64,000 bases of DNA from the NCBI GenBank assembly GCA_037127255.1, contig JBANSL010000013.1, positions 24,647,688 through 24,711,687 of the forward strand. The letters are read 5' to 3'. Source of the stretch: Persicaria tinctoria (Eukaryota > Streptophyta > Magnoliopsida > Caryophyllales > Polygonaceae). This document shows, in pieces, positions 12,581 through 23,578 of this stretch. The position numbers and the translations under genes are program-made. Numbering within the stretch: the first letter of the stretch is position 1; each line of letters opens with the position of its first letter. The notes under the pieces are model-generated. The model saw only the letters and a list, made by a program, of their open reading frames with translations, was not told where the DNA came from and ran no database searches.

Positions 12581-12895
12581 TTTTGCTGTCATAGATTGGG
12601 TCAAGTTACTGCACACTCTCACAACCCCCACAAATTCGAACCCTGCATCCCTTTTGAAAGCTCCAAACATCTTCCATACACTTCCTGATAACCCTCTTAA
12701 CCCCCTTAGTCTCCCCACATACTCAGTCACTTGGTCACTCGAGTTCAGCTCATCATCGCATCGCCTTCGCATCACCGATTGAATGCCTTGCACCTGTTCC
12801 TTGATCTGGAGCAAGGAATCCCTGAAGTTGCTGCACACATCCAACAACTTTAAAGACCCATCCAACACATCATCAAGCCACTCGACCCATCCAAC
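12578..12895 (-). pseudogene. Captured DUF241 gene fragment
   Basis: On the minus strand the sequence reads EWLDDVLDGSLKLLDVCSN, then FRDSLLQIKEQVQGIQSVMR and RRCDDELNSSDQV. The plant DUF241 family (related to BPS1-type proteins) has a closely similar central motif, LLDGSLRLLDVCS followed by a L-x-x-LKE-x-VQ-x-LQS-x-x-RRR segment. About 100 residues are present, where the family is around 300, and no start or C-terminal region is seen. It is antisense to the transposase gene and sits inside the CACTA element, so it is most simply a host gene piece picked up by the element. Whether it is transcribed cannot be judged. Confidence 0.75.
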
Positions 12896-13167
12896 AACTT
12901 TGAAGATTATATAATTAAGTTAATACAATGCTCTTCTCTTGTTTTTTTTAATTAATTAGAATTATACTCGTGTGTTTTATTCTTGTAATCAGAAAAAGGT
13001 AAACAAGCGAAAGCCTACTATGGAAGAGCTAATCGACATCAGTTATCAGAAAAAATCAGGAGAATGGTCTGGGACTAGGCTAGAGAAAACAGTGGTATGA
13101 TCTTCCTATCTCAATGTTTCTTGTCTTTAATTAACAATATCAATTTATAGATAAAACTAAAAGTTTG

Positions 13168-13442
13168 TGATACGGGGTTAGCCGTAGGATGGCCCGATCT
13201 TCGACACTCAAGACTCAAAGACAAGAACGGAAGCAAAGACTCAAGAACACCAACACAAGGACTCAATATCGACTAAAAAGAATAACGACGCAGCAACTTG
13301 GACTCGACAAAACAATGAATAAAAGACCGATAGAAGGGTGATTCGAACTAAGATAGAACGAGATAAAGACCCCAGGCCTCCTAAGAGGGTAGGAACCAAG
13401 TATCAACGACTATAAAGCCCGCCCCTACAACCTTACACAAGA
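13168..13442 (-). repeat. Truncated 3' LTR
   Basis: Matches 15212-15487 nearly base for base, including the GATACGGGGTTAG start and the block ending TACAACCTTACACAA, then diverges. In element orientation this is the downstream end of the 3' LTR. Confidence 0.85.
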
Positions 13443-13467
13443 CCATTAAAGCCCTCCCCTACAACGA

Positions 13468-14250
13468 CTATAGTGCATCCACACGAGCTCCTGGATCGAA
13501 TACCAAATGGCCATGGAGACTCTTCTCAAGACCATTAGAGATCACTACAACATCAAGAAAAGAAACTTGATTAGTGCATAATTCATATTTCATATCATCT
13601 TCATAAAGTCCTAAATGAATATGCACTCTAGCTTGTTTAGTTATCTTTATGTTTCCATCAAATGATAGCAAGTTTTCTTCCCTTTTCAAGGTTGGATTTT
13701 CAATCAAGTCAAAGCTAGCAATATTAGAACAATTTTCACCATCAATGATCATAGTAGAAAAACTGTCATTTTCTAAGCATGTAGTATGACACAAATCTTC
13801 TCTTTGATTATTAGCACAAGGCATAGGTTGAACACTTAAAACTTTATTAACAATCAAAGAATTTGTATGCTCATATTCAATGCAATCTTCATGATCATAG
13901 GCAAGTAGATTAACATCTTGATCAGTATTAACATGCTCTTTAATTTCATTAACAAGCTGAATACCTATGCTAGGGGAAACATTAAGTTGATTAGAAATAT
14001 GATGAGTTTCTTCCCTTTCATGTGGTGACACGTCATCTTTAGGTGGTACTCCTCGTCCGGGCACCGTGTTAGAGCCAAAACAAGAACTAAACACGGGGTT
14101 AGAACAATCAATACTTTGTACCGGTAAGCCGTACCGAAGCTCTTGTACCTTCAATCTTTCATCTATCTTAGCCAGGGTCTCCATCATGGCTTTGAAAGAT
14201 TTCATCATTTCAGCATAAGTAATCAGGTTGTTGCCCTGGTTAGACATCAC
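13468..14250 (-). CDS. Gag/protease-related ORF of the nested LTR element
   Basis: A 260-residue protein from MMSNQGNNLITYAEM to LVFDPGARVDAL. The N-terminal part (KSFKAMMETLAKIDERLKVQE) looks like a coiled-coil gag segment. The C-terminal third has STMIIDGENCSNIASFDLI followed by GNIKITKQARVHIHLG, which aligns by eye with the retropepsin region of plant gypsy polyproteins (pattern IIDSGSCxNVAS then KVTKxxLVxFSIG). The catalytic D-S-G appears as D-G-E, so it is probably not an active protease. There is no RNA-binding CCHC knuckle, reverse transcriptase or integrase. The frame is open, which suggests recent origin or maintained function in a non-autonomous family. Confidence 0.55.
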   Translation of the reverse strand: MMSNQGNNLITYAEMMKSFKAMMETLAKIDERLKVQELRYGLPVQSIDCSNPVFSSCFGSNTVPGRGVPPKDDVSPHEREETHHISNQLNVSPSIGIQLVNEIKEHVNTDQDVNLLAYDHEDCIEYEHTNSLIVNKVLSVQPMPCANNQREDLCHTTCLENDSFSTMIIDGENCSNIASFDLIENPTLKREENLLSFDGNIKITKQARVHIHLGLYEDDMKYELCTNQVSFLDVVVISNGLEKSLHGHLVFDPGARVDAL

Positions 14251-15196
14251 AAAGCAACAAACAAAGAACTAGGTAAAAGTTAGTGAAAATATAAACAACT
14301 CACAAGTGTTTCACTCACACTCTTCTCTCTAATTGGTATGACAAGCTTGTTGGGGCAATCTGCTTTGGGCAAATCAACACTCAAGCAATAACCTAACAAT
14401 GCAAGGCAAGAGACAAGAGAAAGAACAAAATAAATGACAAACTCGACAGAAGCTGGACAACAAGGTCGAAATCGACCAAAGGGCTCGAAATCGACCGAAT
14501 AACAGACTCGACAGAATCTGGCACTCGGGAAGCACTTGAGCAGCACAAAATCACTCGACAGACACTCGAGATGAAGAAGCTGGACAAGGTCGATATCGAT
14601 CGAATGGCTCGAAATCAACCAAAAGACAAACTCGACAGAAGCAGACACTGGAGCAACACTCGAGCAGTAGCTTTGACAAAGGACTCTCGAAAATTATAAG
14701 CTAAGGTGAAAGATAAATAAAATATGTAGCCTAATGAAATACTAATGAAATATATATAAGTGAAGTTTAGCTATCTTTGGTAAGTATATATATCTAGAGC
14801 CTTTTATAATCTATGATTGATAATATGGAATATATCTACCACAAAATCTGAAATTTAATAAGGCAACTATAGATAAAACAAGATAAATCAAAAGATAGAA
14901 CAACAAACTAGGGTTTGTGAAAGTGGGAGGCCGAAATCGACTAGGGAGGATCTCCTTGGGTGCCTTCGGTTATGCTACTGCACAAAGGGTGCGAGCACAA
15001 GGTGATGTCAGCCTCAATGGTCTCAACTTAGGCTGTGTTTGGGCGAGGTGCAACACAACAATCACACACAAGAGTTAGTAATAATCAAATCAAAAAAATT
15101 CAAGAAGTAAAAAACCAAGAACAAAGAAAGACTCTATTTTTTGTAGAGTTTTGTGTTTATGAATGATAAAAGACACAATTGATGTCGGAAACCAAA
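14251..15196. other. Leader of nested LTR element; TCGA-rich stretch
   Basis: Between the ORF and the 5' LTR. The part 14455-14640 is dense in GGTCGAAATCGACC, CTCGACAGA and CTCGAG-like words, resembling stretches at 54350-54600 and 60600-62400. The two short minus-strand frames here are translations of these repeats and I do not accept them as genes. Confidence 0.4.
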
Positions 15197-15209
15197 GCTC
15201 TTATGCCAA
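15197..15209 (-). promoter_or_regulatory. Primer-binding-like site (initiator tRNA-Met type)
   Basis: On the minus strand, TTGGCATAAGAGC follows the 5' LTR after two bases. The common plant site complementary to initiator tRNA-Met reads TGGTATCAGAGC, so 10 of 12 bases agree. Confidence 0.5.
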
Positions 15210-15211
15210 TT

Positions 15212-16183
15212 TGATACGGGGTTAGTCGTAGGATGGCCCGATCTTCGACAATCAAGACTCAAAGACAAGAACGGAAACAAAGACTCAAGAACACCAACAC
15301 AATGACTCAATATCGACTAAAAAGAATAACGAACGCAGCAACTCGGACTCGACAAAACAGTGAATAAAAGACCGATAGAAGGGTGATTCGAACTAAGATA
15401 GAATGAGATAAAGACTCCAGACCTCCTAAGAGGGTAGGAACCAAGTATCAACGACTACAAAGCTCACCTCTACAACCTTACACAACCAAGCGGACAACTT
15501 GGAGGCACAAGGAGGGGACTTGTGATTAGCAGGATCACCAAGCTCTCGCGACGTTGATGAACTCAAAGCAAACCAAGCAAGATCTAAAACCAATTTGCAA
15601 TCGATGAGCAACGCTTCGAATCGATTAACTTACGCTCTATATCTTTCACACAAAAAGAGAACTTTCATAAATTTCAACGTGTTCCTCTACAATGGAAGAG
15701 ACGGCCTTCTTATAACCCTAAAAGGCTGATTTCTAATAAAAATAATAAATAAAAGGAATTAATGAAAATACCCTTAAATTACCTAAAATAGCTTAATTAA
15801 ATAAGGTCTCTAAAAATAGCAATAAAAAGAGTTCCAACACTTAAGAATTTCCCGTCTAAAACAGTGACAGCCCAAATAATGTGATTTTCGGCCAATCTCT
15901 TGGTCAAATCTGGAAAAACCTTCAACAGCTAGATTTTAGATCTCTTCGTCCTCGTTCCGGCAAGATATGGTACGACCCAATCTGATAAATACGGACTCCG
16001 AACGACCCATTTTACTGAGATGTCAAAAAGCTGTCAACTGAGCATGAACGAACCCAAAAACGAACGACACAAGGTGGAGCCTTCTTTTTCCTCTTGAGAA
16101 TGACATCATTCTCACGAGCTCGAATCATAGGTCCATCCCCAAGTATAGGTGTGTCAGAATGTGTCTTGGATGGTCCTGCATCA
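15212..16183 (-). repeat. 5' LTR of nested element
   Basis: 972 bp, TG...CA ended. Its first ~275 bp on the plus strand match 13168-13442. The rest has no second copy because the other LTR is truncated. Confidence 0.8.
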
Positions 16184-16295
16184 GTTTGATTTTAATTACT
16201 AGAAACAATACAAGGAGTTGGTTGCTGATGCTCAGAAGGATGGCCAAATGATAGATGGAGATGTCACAACTTTATGGGTGAAAGCTGCTGGATAG

Positions 16296-16625
16296 GGCTG
16301 TGCAGAAAAATGCGACACGACTGACACGACACGAAACCGTAACAAAACGATACGAAAAAACACGAAACGATATAGATACGACACGATTATGACACGAAAC
16401 GGTAAAACACGATAATAATCGTGTCGTGTTCGGATCGGCATATTTCCCTTATCGGGTATCCGACACGACACGATAAATTATTATTTTTTTAATATTAGTA
16501 TGCTGTAATAATAATAGATATAAAATAAATGTCAATATATATCACATAACCGAGGTTGCCCAGTTGGTGGGGTGTTTTGCTGCTCGCGTGTGGGTAAAGG
16601 TGTAGTCTCGAGTTCGTGCAGAGTT
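16296..16625. mobile_element. Nested short repeat with tRNA-like (SINE-type) segment
   Basis: The transposase reading (LWVKAAG) is interrupted at about 16296 by sequence full of GACACGACACGA and ACACGAAACG words. At 16553-16622 follows GGTTGCCCAGTTGGTGGGG (A-box-like) and, 30-odd bases on, GTCTCGAGTTCGTGCAG (B-box-like), the arrangement seen in tRNA-derived SINEs. Coding-like sequence resumes at about 16626. Exact ends are uncertain and it may be two separate insertions. Confidence 0.45.
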
Positions 16626-17079
16626 TTAATGAATCGATGCAAGCGGCTATCCAACCTGCTGTTTCATTGGCTAATGAAATCAGCATGTATTCCCACATGC
16701 TCAACCCAAATATTGTTGGTGGCTCAAATAGGCTGATGTTCAATTCCCTGCACCCTAGTCAAGGATTTGATGCTTCTCTCTTGGAGGTAGGGAAGTAGTC
16801 AATAACCCGTTTATGTAATAAGATTATGAATATTATTAAATAAGAATTATTATTATCTATCACATTTTTTTTGCTCCATATTAATATTTTCTCATTAAAA
16901 AAAAATTATTCATTAAAAGAAACTGTAGTTGGTGAATATTTAGTAAGGTTAAAAATTATGGAAAACAAAATTGTATTTATTATTTTAATGAAAATAATCC
17001 GACACTAGATTGGCCACAACCTTATATCCAAAGCCATAACAATTATTTTTACTTTTATATAAATTAATCTTAATGGATT

Positions 17080-17479
17080 TTATTTATAGCCACTATTGAT
17101 TTAGCCACATATTTAGTCACGCCTTCCCTAGCGGAAAATAGTTGTTAAAGATATGATTTTGCAAAAGCTTTACATGGTATTGGCCAAGACCATGGCAATG
17201 TGCAAAGCATTGCGAATGGCCTCGTATCATTTGCCACTAATCGGTCGTAGCCATTTGAACTTGCCTCTAACTCGCCTTAGGTGTGGCTAGTTTCATGGCT
17301 ATTTGCCACTGTTGAACTGTGGCTGGGATTAGCCATTAGCAAAAATCCCACGGATTGAGCCACCATGGCTAATGCCATGGCTAAACCTTATGTATGGCTA
17401 AATCCATGGTTTGAAAATGGCTAAATGTGTGACAAATCTGTGGCTAGTACTATGGCTAAAATCACATAAATTTGTAGTG
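17080..17479. repeat. CACTA right subterminal repeats
   Basis: Dense ATGGCTAAA, GTGGCTAG and TAGCCAC words in both orientations up to the terminal GTAGTG, mirroring the left end. Confidence 0.7.
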
Positions 17480-17628
17480 TCTTTAGTTGGTTATCAAACT
17501 TTCAAATCAGCTTGAGCTCCGATGTTTTGTCACATTTTATGTGACTTTTACATATGAACATACAAGCATTTCCCAAATAAATATGATTATATGAATGAAA
17601 ACTCATTCAGTCAGCTACAGATTTGAGA

Positions 17629-19487
17629 AAATTGTAGCCAATATACCACTTTATCCTCCCCTTTGCAAAAATGTCACCCCCCCCCTCTAAAATGTGGTAA
17701 ATGTCAAAAAGTGCATTTATTTTGCAAAACTAACAGGTCAAGGTGACCTTTTGTTATGGGTTAAAATTTTTTGGGCAGGCTTTTGAAATTTGGAAAATAT
17801 TTGGGCGGGATGTAAGGGATTAAGAAAGGAGAGAGAGTTCATTCTTCACACAATCAAATATGCAGACAGAGAGAAAGAGAAGGGAGATGAGACACTTGAG
17901 GGCGACGAAGGCGTCGCCGCTGTGTCGGAGAGGGCGGCGGAGGAGTGGTGACAGAGGAGGGCGAGGTCAGAGAGGAAGTCGAGAGGAGGGAGGTAGTGGG
18001 GTCGTGGCTGGTGGCCCTGAGGAAGGCGATGCGGAGGACGGTGCTGCGGCGGGGGATAGGAGGGTGACGACACCTCTGGCGACGGAGATTGTTCTCAAAC
18101 AGTTTCCTTTTCTCTTGCAACTTCCAGATTTGGCGTTTATTAAATTTATTGGCCGTACTAGAGGCGGCGATTGAGAGGAGGAGGCGGAGGCGAAGGATCC
18201 GATGAGAATCCGGCTACCATTTCGAAACAAGTAAGCAAACCCTAACTAAATCCCAACAAAAATTGGTCTACAATGTGTGATTTTCATTTTTCGATTGGGG
18301 ATTTCGGTGTGAAACCCTAAAACTCCATCTGTTTCGTGCTGTTTTGCCTGCAGGTCACAAAGATGTAGAGCTAAAGAAGAAAAAAGAGAAGGATTCCGGT
18401 GAGAGAGGCATCAAGAGAAGAGGAATCCGGCAAAGGAGAGATAAGCGAAGGTGAAGGGAGAAAGAAGATGAGGCTGCTGTGTTTGAGTATTTAGGTTGCT
18501 TGTTATGTGAATGTGGATTCTTTCATCTTCTTCTGATTGCATCTTTGTTTGAATACTTACTTATTTATTTGTTTATGTAAATGTTGTGGGAAGTTTATGA
18601 AATTAATAATATCTAACAGGGCTTAGTCTTCCATTGGCTTAGACATGGGTTTTATTGGCTAGACAACAGGAGTTACTGGCTAGTAAGCGTAAATCGCATA
18701 TATTTAAGGTTCGCATATTAGGCAACCAAGACGGAACCATATACTGTAACTGACGTACATATATGCAAAATAACACAAATCAACCTTCGGCAACTCAAAG
18801 AATGTCATCTATCCTAGTTATCCTTGAGGTGGGAAGTTCCTGAGGTAGATGAGACCCGACAGGGGTTATTCTTATATTGGTTAAAAGATCGTGGTCACTG
18901 GCTAGTAAGCGTAAATCAGAACTTTTTTTTTCTTAGGCCAAGCGAAACCATGTATAGTGTTGTATGAATTTTTTGTGTGTTTTAGAACCTAATTAGTATT
19001 TCCCCCTCCTCCATGTCCAAGACAACTTTGTCTTTCATTTCCTGAGCAACGATTATCGGTTGTGCCCAGGTTTTCTGGTTTATCTTACCAGTTGTGTGAA
19101 TTTCTGTGCCAACTGAATTGTTGTCTTTGTCATCCAAATGGTTATCCATGCCATACTCCAAATTGAGATCGAGATATGATGTAGACCCAAGTTTACTTCG
19201 AAATATTTTTTTCATAAACATATATAAAGTGGGTGTCTATAGATCGATAAAATTAAATTAAGTTCAAAAATAAATTTATTTTTTAATTTTAACAAATAAA
19301 AATGGCCAAAAATTAGTTTAAAACAATTAAAGTGGGTCTCTCTCTCTACCCCTTGGTTAACTTCAACCGGTTGGGAAGGTGCCCAAAAATTTTGCAAAAA
19401 TGACATTTTGTCATTCCCATGCAAATTACCCCCCACATGGTTATTTTTGCAAAGTTGGGTATGAATTGGTATATTGGTGCAAATCAT
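17629..19487. mobile_element. Probable Pack-MULE-type element
   Basis: Inverted ends: at the left CCAATATACCACTTTATCC...CTTTGCAAAAATG, and at the right, read in reverse complement, CCAATATACCAATTCATACCC...CTTTGCAAAAATA. Inside is a GC-rich gene-like block with splice sites and no transposase. I could not fix a 9-bp duplication, so exact ends are uncertain. A minus-strand frame at 18982-19221 (acidic, ending in DMEEGEILIRF) may be another captured piece, but I do not recognise it. Confidence 0.5.
17860..18440 (+). other. Captured exon-like block, gene unknown
   Basis: Strikingly GC-rich compared with its surroundings. It contains a possible exon ending CGAAACAA before a GTAAGC donor at 18231 and a second exon starting after TGCCTGCAG at 18354, a normal plant intron size. 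A short start-to-donor frame MRIRLPFRN can be read from 18202 but continues only a few codons in exon 2 before a stop. The 104-residue plus-strand frame from 17860 is arginine/glycine-rich and looks like a reading of 5' leader sequence. I do not recognise the donor gene. Confidence 0.35.
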
Positions 19488-19502
19488 CCTACAAACTTTT
19501 GG

Positions 19503-19831
19503 TACGCTTGTTCACGGGTCGGGAAATCAGGACCCGAACCCTAACCTGTGGGATAGGTGGGTCAGCGGGTCAGGTGACCCGGTCGGTCACGGGTCGACCT
19601 GTTTTTTAAAAAAAGTTGATTTTTTAAATTTTTTTCCCCAAAATCAGCAATTTTCAAAAAAAAAAATTGTCGACTTGGTGGGTGAATTCACAAAATCCTC
19701 AATCCGAACCAGTAACCCGCCATGACCCTTTATCCGTGTGACCTGAACCCACCGGGTCCATGACCCGTCGGGTCACCAACCCACCAAACCCGTCGGGTCA
19801 CGGGTTGACCCATGACCCGTTGGCAGACCTA
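19503..19831. mobile_element. Small hAT element, 8-bp duplication ACTTTTGG
   Basis: 329 bp, flanked by identical ACTTTTGG copies (19495-19502 and 19832-19839). The right end reads, from outside, TAGGTCTGCCAACGGGTC; the left end is TACGCTTGTTCACGGGTC. Both ends carry runs of GGGTCGACCC/ACCCGTCGGGTC words. An 8-bp duplication and TAGG-type ends indicate hAT. The element is too small to encode anything and is the same type as 49041-50257. Confidence 0.8.
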
Positions 19832-20030
19832 ACTTTTGGTTGTTGGATGATTGATGCTCTTTTTATCTGCACATGAATAAGCAAACTAATACCTAAAAAA
19901 TGAAGCCTTTAGTCACCTGAATATACATAGTCGATAGTAGTAGGTGACATTAATTAGGTGAATTTGTAGTTTGTCTATTTAATTATTGAGGGGCATTAGG
20001 GATTTTCAATCTTGAGCTGAAAAAGAAAAA

Positions 20031-20159
20031 TGTTGTAATAATGGATTGTTCACCTCTCGAACTATTCACCTATGTATGACCTATATATATGGTTTTGTAC
20101 TCTCTTGAGAATGAACACAGCCAATAGAGAATTCTCCTTTCTCTACTGTATTTCTAAAA
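20031..20159 (+). repeat. 5' LTR of copia element
   Basis: Starts TGTTGTAATAATGG. It shares ATGTATGACCTATATATATGG and the CTCTCTTGAGAATGAACACA block with the 3' LTR but lacks about 50 bp that the other LTR has, implying a deletion here or an insertion there. The TATATATA run followed by the conserved block is a plausible promoter. Confidence 0.8.
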
Positions 20160-20173
20160 TGTTATCAGCACGA
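20160..20173 (+). promoter_or_regulatory. Primer-binding-like site
   Basis: TGTTATCAGCACGA directly follows the 5' LTR; it differs slightly from the common TGGTATCAGAGC site for initiator tRNA-Met. Confidence 0.55.
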
Positions 20174-21787
20174 AGCCTCTATCCAATAAACCCCTACAAC
20201 CGATTGTCTTCAATTCCAACGCCACCATCGATCTCCTTCCATTATCTCTCGCTAATGGCCATCAGTACCACCACCACCTGCTATCCGACTCAACCATACC
20301 CCTGTCATCGGGTTTTCAAATTCGAATCCGATTGGTACGGTGAATCAATGATGAACCATTGAACCCCAACAAATCGACGAAGAACTAGCCCGAGGCAACC
20401 CAGACGATAGCGGAGACGCTTCTACTAGTGCGACCAGTAGCCAGAGCCTCCTTGCAGCCATCAACCCGCGATCGTCATCGACAGCCCGCATCCATGGCTC
20501 CCCGTCCTTGGCGCTAGTGGCATACCGGATTGTTTGATGTTTTTCTTTTAAATTGTGCAGGGTTATTGAAGCTTCATCGAGGACCTGCGGAGGAGGACCG
20601 ATCAATTGATTGATCTAGGGAACGGAAGTCTACCCGAGGCTCATTGTTGATGCCTCCTCAGATCGGTCGATGGTCAGCCCAGGAGAACGTTGTCTTCTTC
20701 TAAAAAACTGCTCCCGCGGCGAGGCGATCCAATAGGCCACGCCGCCGACCTCCACGCGAGCCCTGAGGTTGAACCTCGGCCTACTCGGAACTAGGACAGC
20801 GGCTAGCATCCTATCAACTGCAGCATCGACACCTCCGAGCCCGGATTTGAACAGAATCGCAAAGGAGCCAAATCCCCACTCGACGCCGCCGCCTCTACGA
20901 ATTTAGAACGAGGAAGAAAGATTTTTTTATTGTAGTTTTTTATATTAATTACAAGAGGTCAAAAATGTTTTAAAATCGCAGATCGGCGGAGGTGGAAAGC
21001 GGTGAGCCACTGGTGGAGTGGTGGTCACCGTCACGGACGAGCACTTGAAGGCGGCGGCGAGCCTCTGCGAAATCTAAACGAAGAAGACGAAGGGTTGTGT
21101 ACTTGTGTTGCATATTTGGATTAATTATAAAACTATCCCTGGAATTATCAAAATTGTGGATTAGCTTTTACTTTTCTGAAAAGACTCAAACTTTCAAAGT
21201 TGCATCTTTTTCCCTTGTGAAGTATATGAACACGTCTTCGAAGATGAGGTGTAGTCGTGTAGACATAAGTTATATGAACCCCCGAAGTGGTAAGTTTTAT
21301 CCCTCGAAGTGGATATAAACTAATTTCAAATCAGGAAATTGGTAAATCAGATTGATAAATCCCATCTCCGTAGCGATAAAACGATAAAACTCATCATGTA
21401 GCGATGAAACGTTAAATTTCATTCCCGTAGTGATGAAATTATATTTCTTATTTATGTTTAGATAATTCATATGCATGTTATTTTATTTTATTTATTTAAA
21501 CTATATTTGTTTTCCATCGTCTTTTGAAGTAGATGAACGAATTTCGAAGTAAATTAATGGACACATCTCCTGTAGTTGATGAACAGATTTTGAAGTAGAT
21601 GAGTGAAGACATCTCTCGAAGTATTTCTTACCATTGAGACTTATGTCACTAACCAGAAGTTATTTGATGATAAAATCTTATTCTTTGTGGCATTTGGTCG
21701 CTCAAGAAAAACGATGATTTGCAAGATCATTGAAATTCACATGAATTCCCACCAAAATGACTAGAAGATCCTCAATAAGGGTGACCA
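20174..21787. other. Copia leader and lost gag region
   Basis: Gag cannot be read. The part 20200-21090 is GC-rich and holds two similar segments (CGCCGCCTCTACGAATTTAGAACGAGG near 20885 and GGCGAGCCTCTGCGAAATCTAAACGAAG near 21055; the longer one given here only as landmarks), possibly captured or duplicated host leader sequence. 21090-21650 has several GAAGTAGATGAAC-type short repeats. Confidence 0.35.
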
Positions 21788-23560
21788 TACATGTATGGCT
21801 TGTTCACTTGACAAAATAATAACAAGACCGTCTATAATAAAGAGTAAATGAAAAGTCTCTTACGTCTCTTGATCCAGTTCAATGAGACGATTCAACTACG
21901 AACATAAAACATCGTCATATCGACCAATGTTATTCCAGTATAGATGTCTTAACACATTGGTCATACGAAAAGGTAGAGAATGTTTAAGGAGCATATAGTA
22001 GCTCACAACGACCTAGAAGAGTCGTTAGTCAAATGGGCCCATGCAATTTTGCATTCTGAATTTTACACAATAACTTCTCTCAAATTATCTCCAGAAGAGA
22101 GAATATGTTCCGAAGCCTCCTCCACAATTAAGTAAAAAGACCACAAAGAAGTTAAATGATACATGGGGTTTGAGTCCCTAATGATATCAAATACCTCAAG
22201 CTTTATAAAGGTGATCAAATGCTCGGTATTTAGGGGGAGAGAAAATGAGACTATATTAAGAAAGAGATTGCATGAAAACAACTTCTATATCATTTGGGAT
22301 CCGCGGATAAATGAAAGTGAACCAGAAGTTCAACACTTATGTACACCAAATGATAATTACATGGTTTAGCAAAAAGCCATCAAATGCATTTATTAAGGCC
22401 AAGAGAGTGACTAAGTCACGTATATTTCACTAGCTAGCCGATTTGGAGGTTCTAGAAGTAACTCCAAAACCAACAAAAATCAAGTGATTATCAAATACAC
22501 CAGAAGTGTTGAAAATCACTACGCTCTTACTTTAAGGATTCCCCGGAAGTGGAAAGAGGTCATGGGAATATGATGATCATCAATCAAATAATTGATGTTG
22601 ACATCGAAATGATATATGATAAAAGAGATAGAAAGAAGGAATCCATGATGAATTCTTTAAGCATGATCCTATTGGACTCGTAGTTCCAACATCAGATAGT
22701 ACAACATCATTGGTTTTAATTGAGAGTTTATACAAAACCGCAATAAGCGAAATGAAGTTGTAAGATATAAAGCAAGATAAATTGAACAAAAGCCTAGATT
22801 GGATGATTTAAAAATATATTCACCAGTAGTGAATGTATCTTTGGTTGTCAATGAACCGACTCCATTTGTATTTGATGAGCATAGTTGTTATATACCCAAA
22901 TTGATCATGAATAAAAGAACATAGTTGAAAATGATTGATTAATTTGGAATGCCCGAAGCATCAATATGAAAGTCTCGTCATATGTGTGCAATTAAGCGAA
23001 AGGGTGCTTATAGTACTTGAAGTATTTGTGTAAGTGGTGACATAGTGTATTGATTCCTGAAGTACTATACACAACATTGTACTCTTTTTCTTAATCTTGG
23101 TTTTTATCCCATTAGGTTTTTCCAAGGTAAGGTTTTTAATGAGGCAATTTATACACCATCTATACATCAGATCCCCCTTATCAAACGATGAAAAGTACAT
23201 ATGTACCTTATATTTGTGCACTGAAAGCAGCTCATCACTAAAGACAAGGAAGTGTATTGCATCGAAGACAATGTTCAGACTCGACTGTGTAACTCATGAA
23301 GACAGTATTATCTTAAAGTTCGAAGAGTTTATCAGAATAAGAAACCTGCAAGAAGAATGTTGATTTCAGGGGGAGAATATACGCATTGTACTCTTTTTCC
23401 CTTCGACCAGGTTTTGTCCCACTGGGTTTTCCTAACAATGTTTTTAACGAGGGAGTATCACCAAAGGGTATCAAATGACCTTTGTACTCTTTTTTCCTTA
23501 GTCCTAGTTTTTGTCCCATTGTGTTTTTCTAGGTGAGGTTTTTAACGAGACAGTTTGTAA
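21788..23560 (+). pseudogene. Copia pol remnant
   Basis: Recognisable pieces in copia order: a gag-pre-integrase zinc-region match TCMACSLDKIITRPS (21788-21835); an integrase/linker match KWAHAILH (22031-22055); the linker between integrase and reverse transcriptase, including WDPRINESEPEVQ (about 22297-22335) and AKRVTKS (22397-22417). The reverse transcriptase that should follow is present only as scattered unreadable similarity. Frames are broken by many stops, so nothing could be made from it. Confidence 0.65.
23076..23560 (+). repeat. Triplicated copia 3' leader motif
   Basis: Three copies (about 23076-23145, 23385-23455, 23485-23555) of a block reading GTACTCTTTTTC...GTTTTTATCCCATTAGG...AAGGTTTTTAA. 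One such block is usual just before the polypurine tract of many plant copia elements; having three in a row is a local amplification. Confidence 0.65.
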
Positions 23561-23578
23561 TGTTAGAGGTGTACATCT

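Larger units (their letters stand above)
13168..16183 (-). mobile_element. Nested non-autonomous LTR retrotransposon, GTTTG duplication
   Basis: Flanked by GTTTG on both sides (13163-13167 and 16184-16188) with TGATAC...GCATCA outer ends. The right LTR is long (15212-16183) and the left is a shorter homologous copy (13168 to about 13442), so one LTR has lost most of its length. A primer-binding-like site lies next to the right LTR, which sets the direction as minus. The interior holds one 260-residue ORF and no reverse transcriptase or integrase, so movement would rely on proteins from another element. It is younger than the CACTA element it interrupts. Confidence 0.85.
11301..16798 (+). pseudogene. 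Second CACTA gene (Transposase_24/TNPA-like), fragmented
   Basis: A second gene of the element in the position of the TNPA-like Ptta/En-Spm transposase, which in relatives binds the subterminal repeats. Exon-like pieces: an acidic, low-complexity N-terminus (MARSPFSLSSLGRNN, 11301-11565) ending at a GT donor; FDTVLDVRKLRSIIHSHCNG (11651-11779) after an AG acceptor; AIKAIWKLKASEHLQNIFRKAW (about 11918-11990); KKVNKRKPTMEELIDISYQK (about 12993-13095); KQYKELVADAQKDGQMIDG (about 16206-16295); and a tail ESMQAAIQPAVSLANEIS (about 16630-16798). The last two pieces lie beyond the nested LTR element 13168-16183. Stops and insertions between them make a working protein unlikely. The family call rests on the conserved W-x-x-x-x-x-DG pattern and on position. 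Confidence 0.6.
6835..17479 (+). mobile_element. CACTA (En/Spm) transposon with TCT duplication
   Basis: The left end reads CACTACAAATAAATTTGG and the right end, read from outside, CACTACAAATTTATGTGA; both then reach TTAGCCAT-type subterminal words. TCT flanks both ends (6832-6834 and 17480-17482), the 3-bp duplication expected of CACTA insertion. Inside are a TNP2-type transposase gene (7818-11188), a second transposase-type gene (11301-16798), a captured DUF241 fragment, a nested LTR element, and a nested short repeat with a tRNA-like tail. The 10.6-kb length is normal for an autonomous member, but both genes carry stops or frameshifts, so this copy is probably inactive. Confidence 0.9.
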
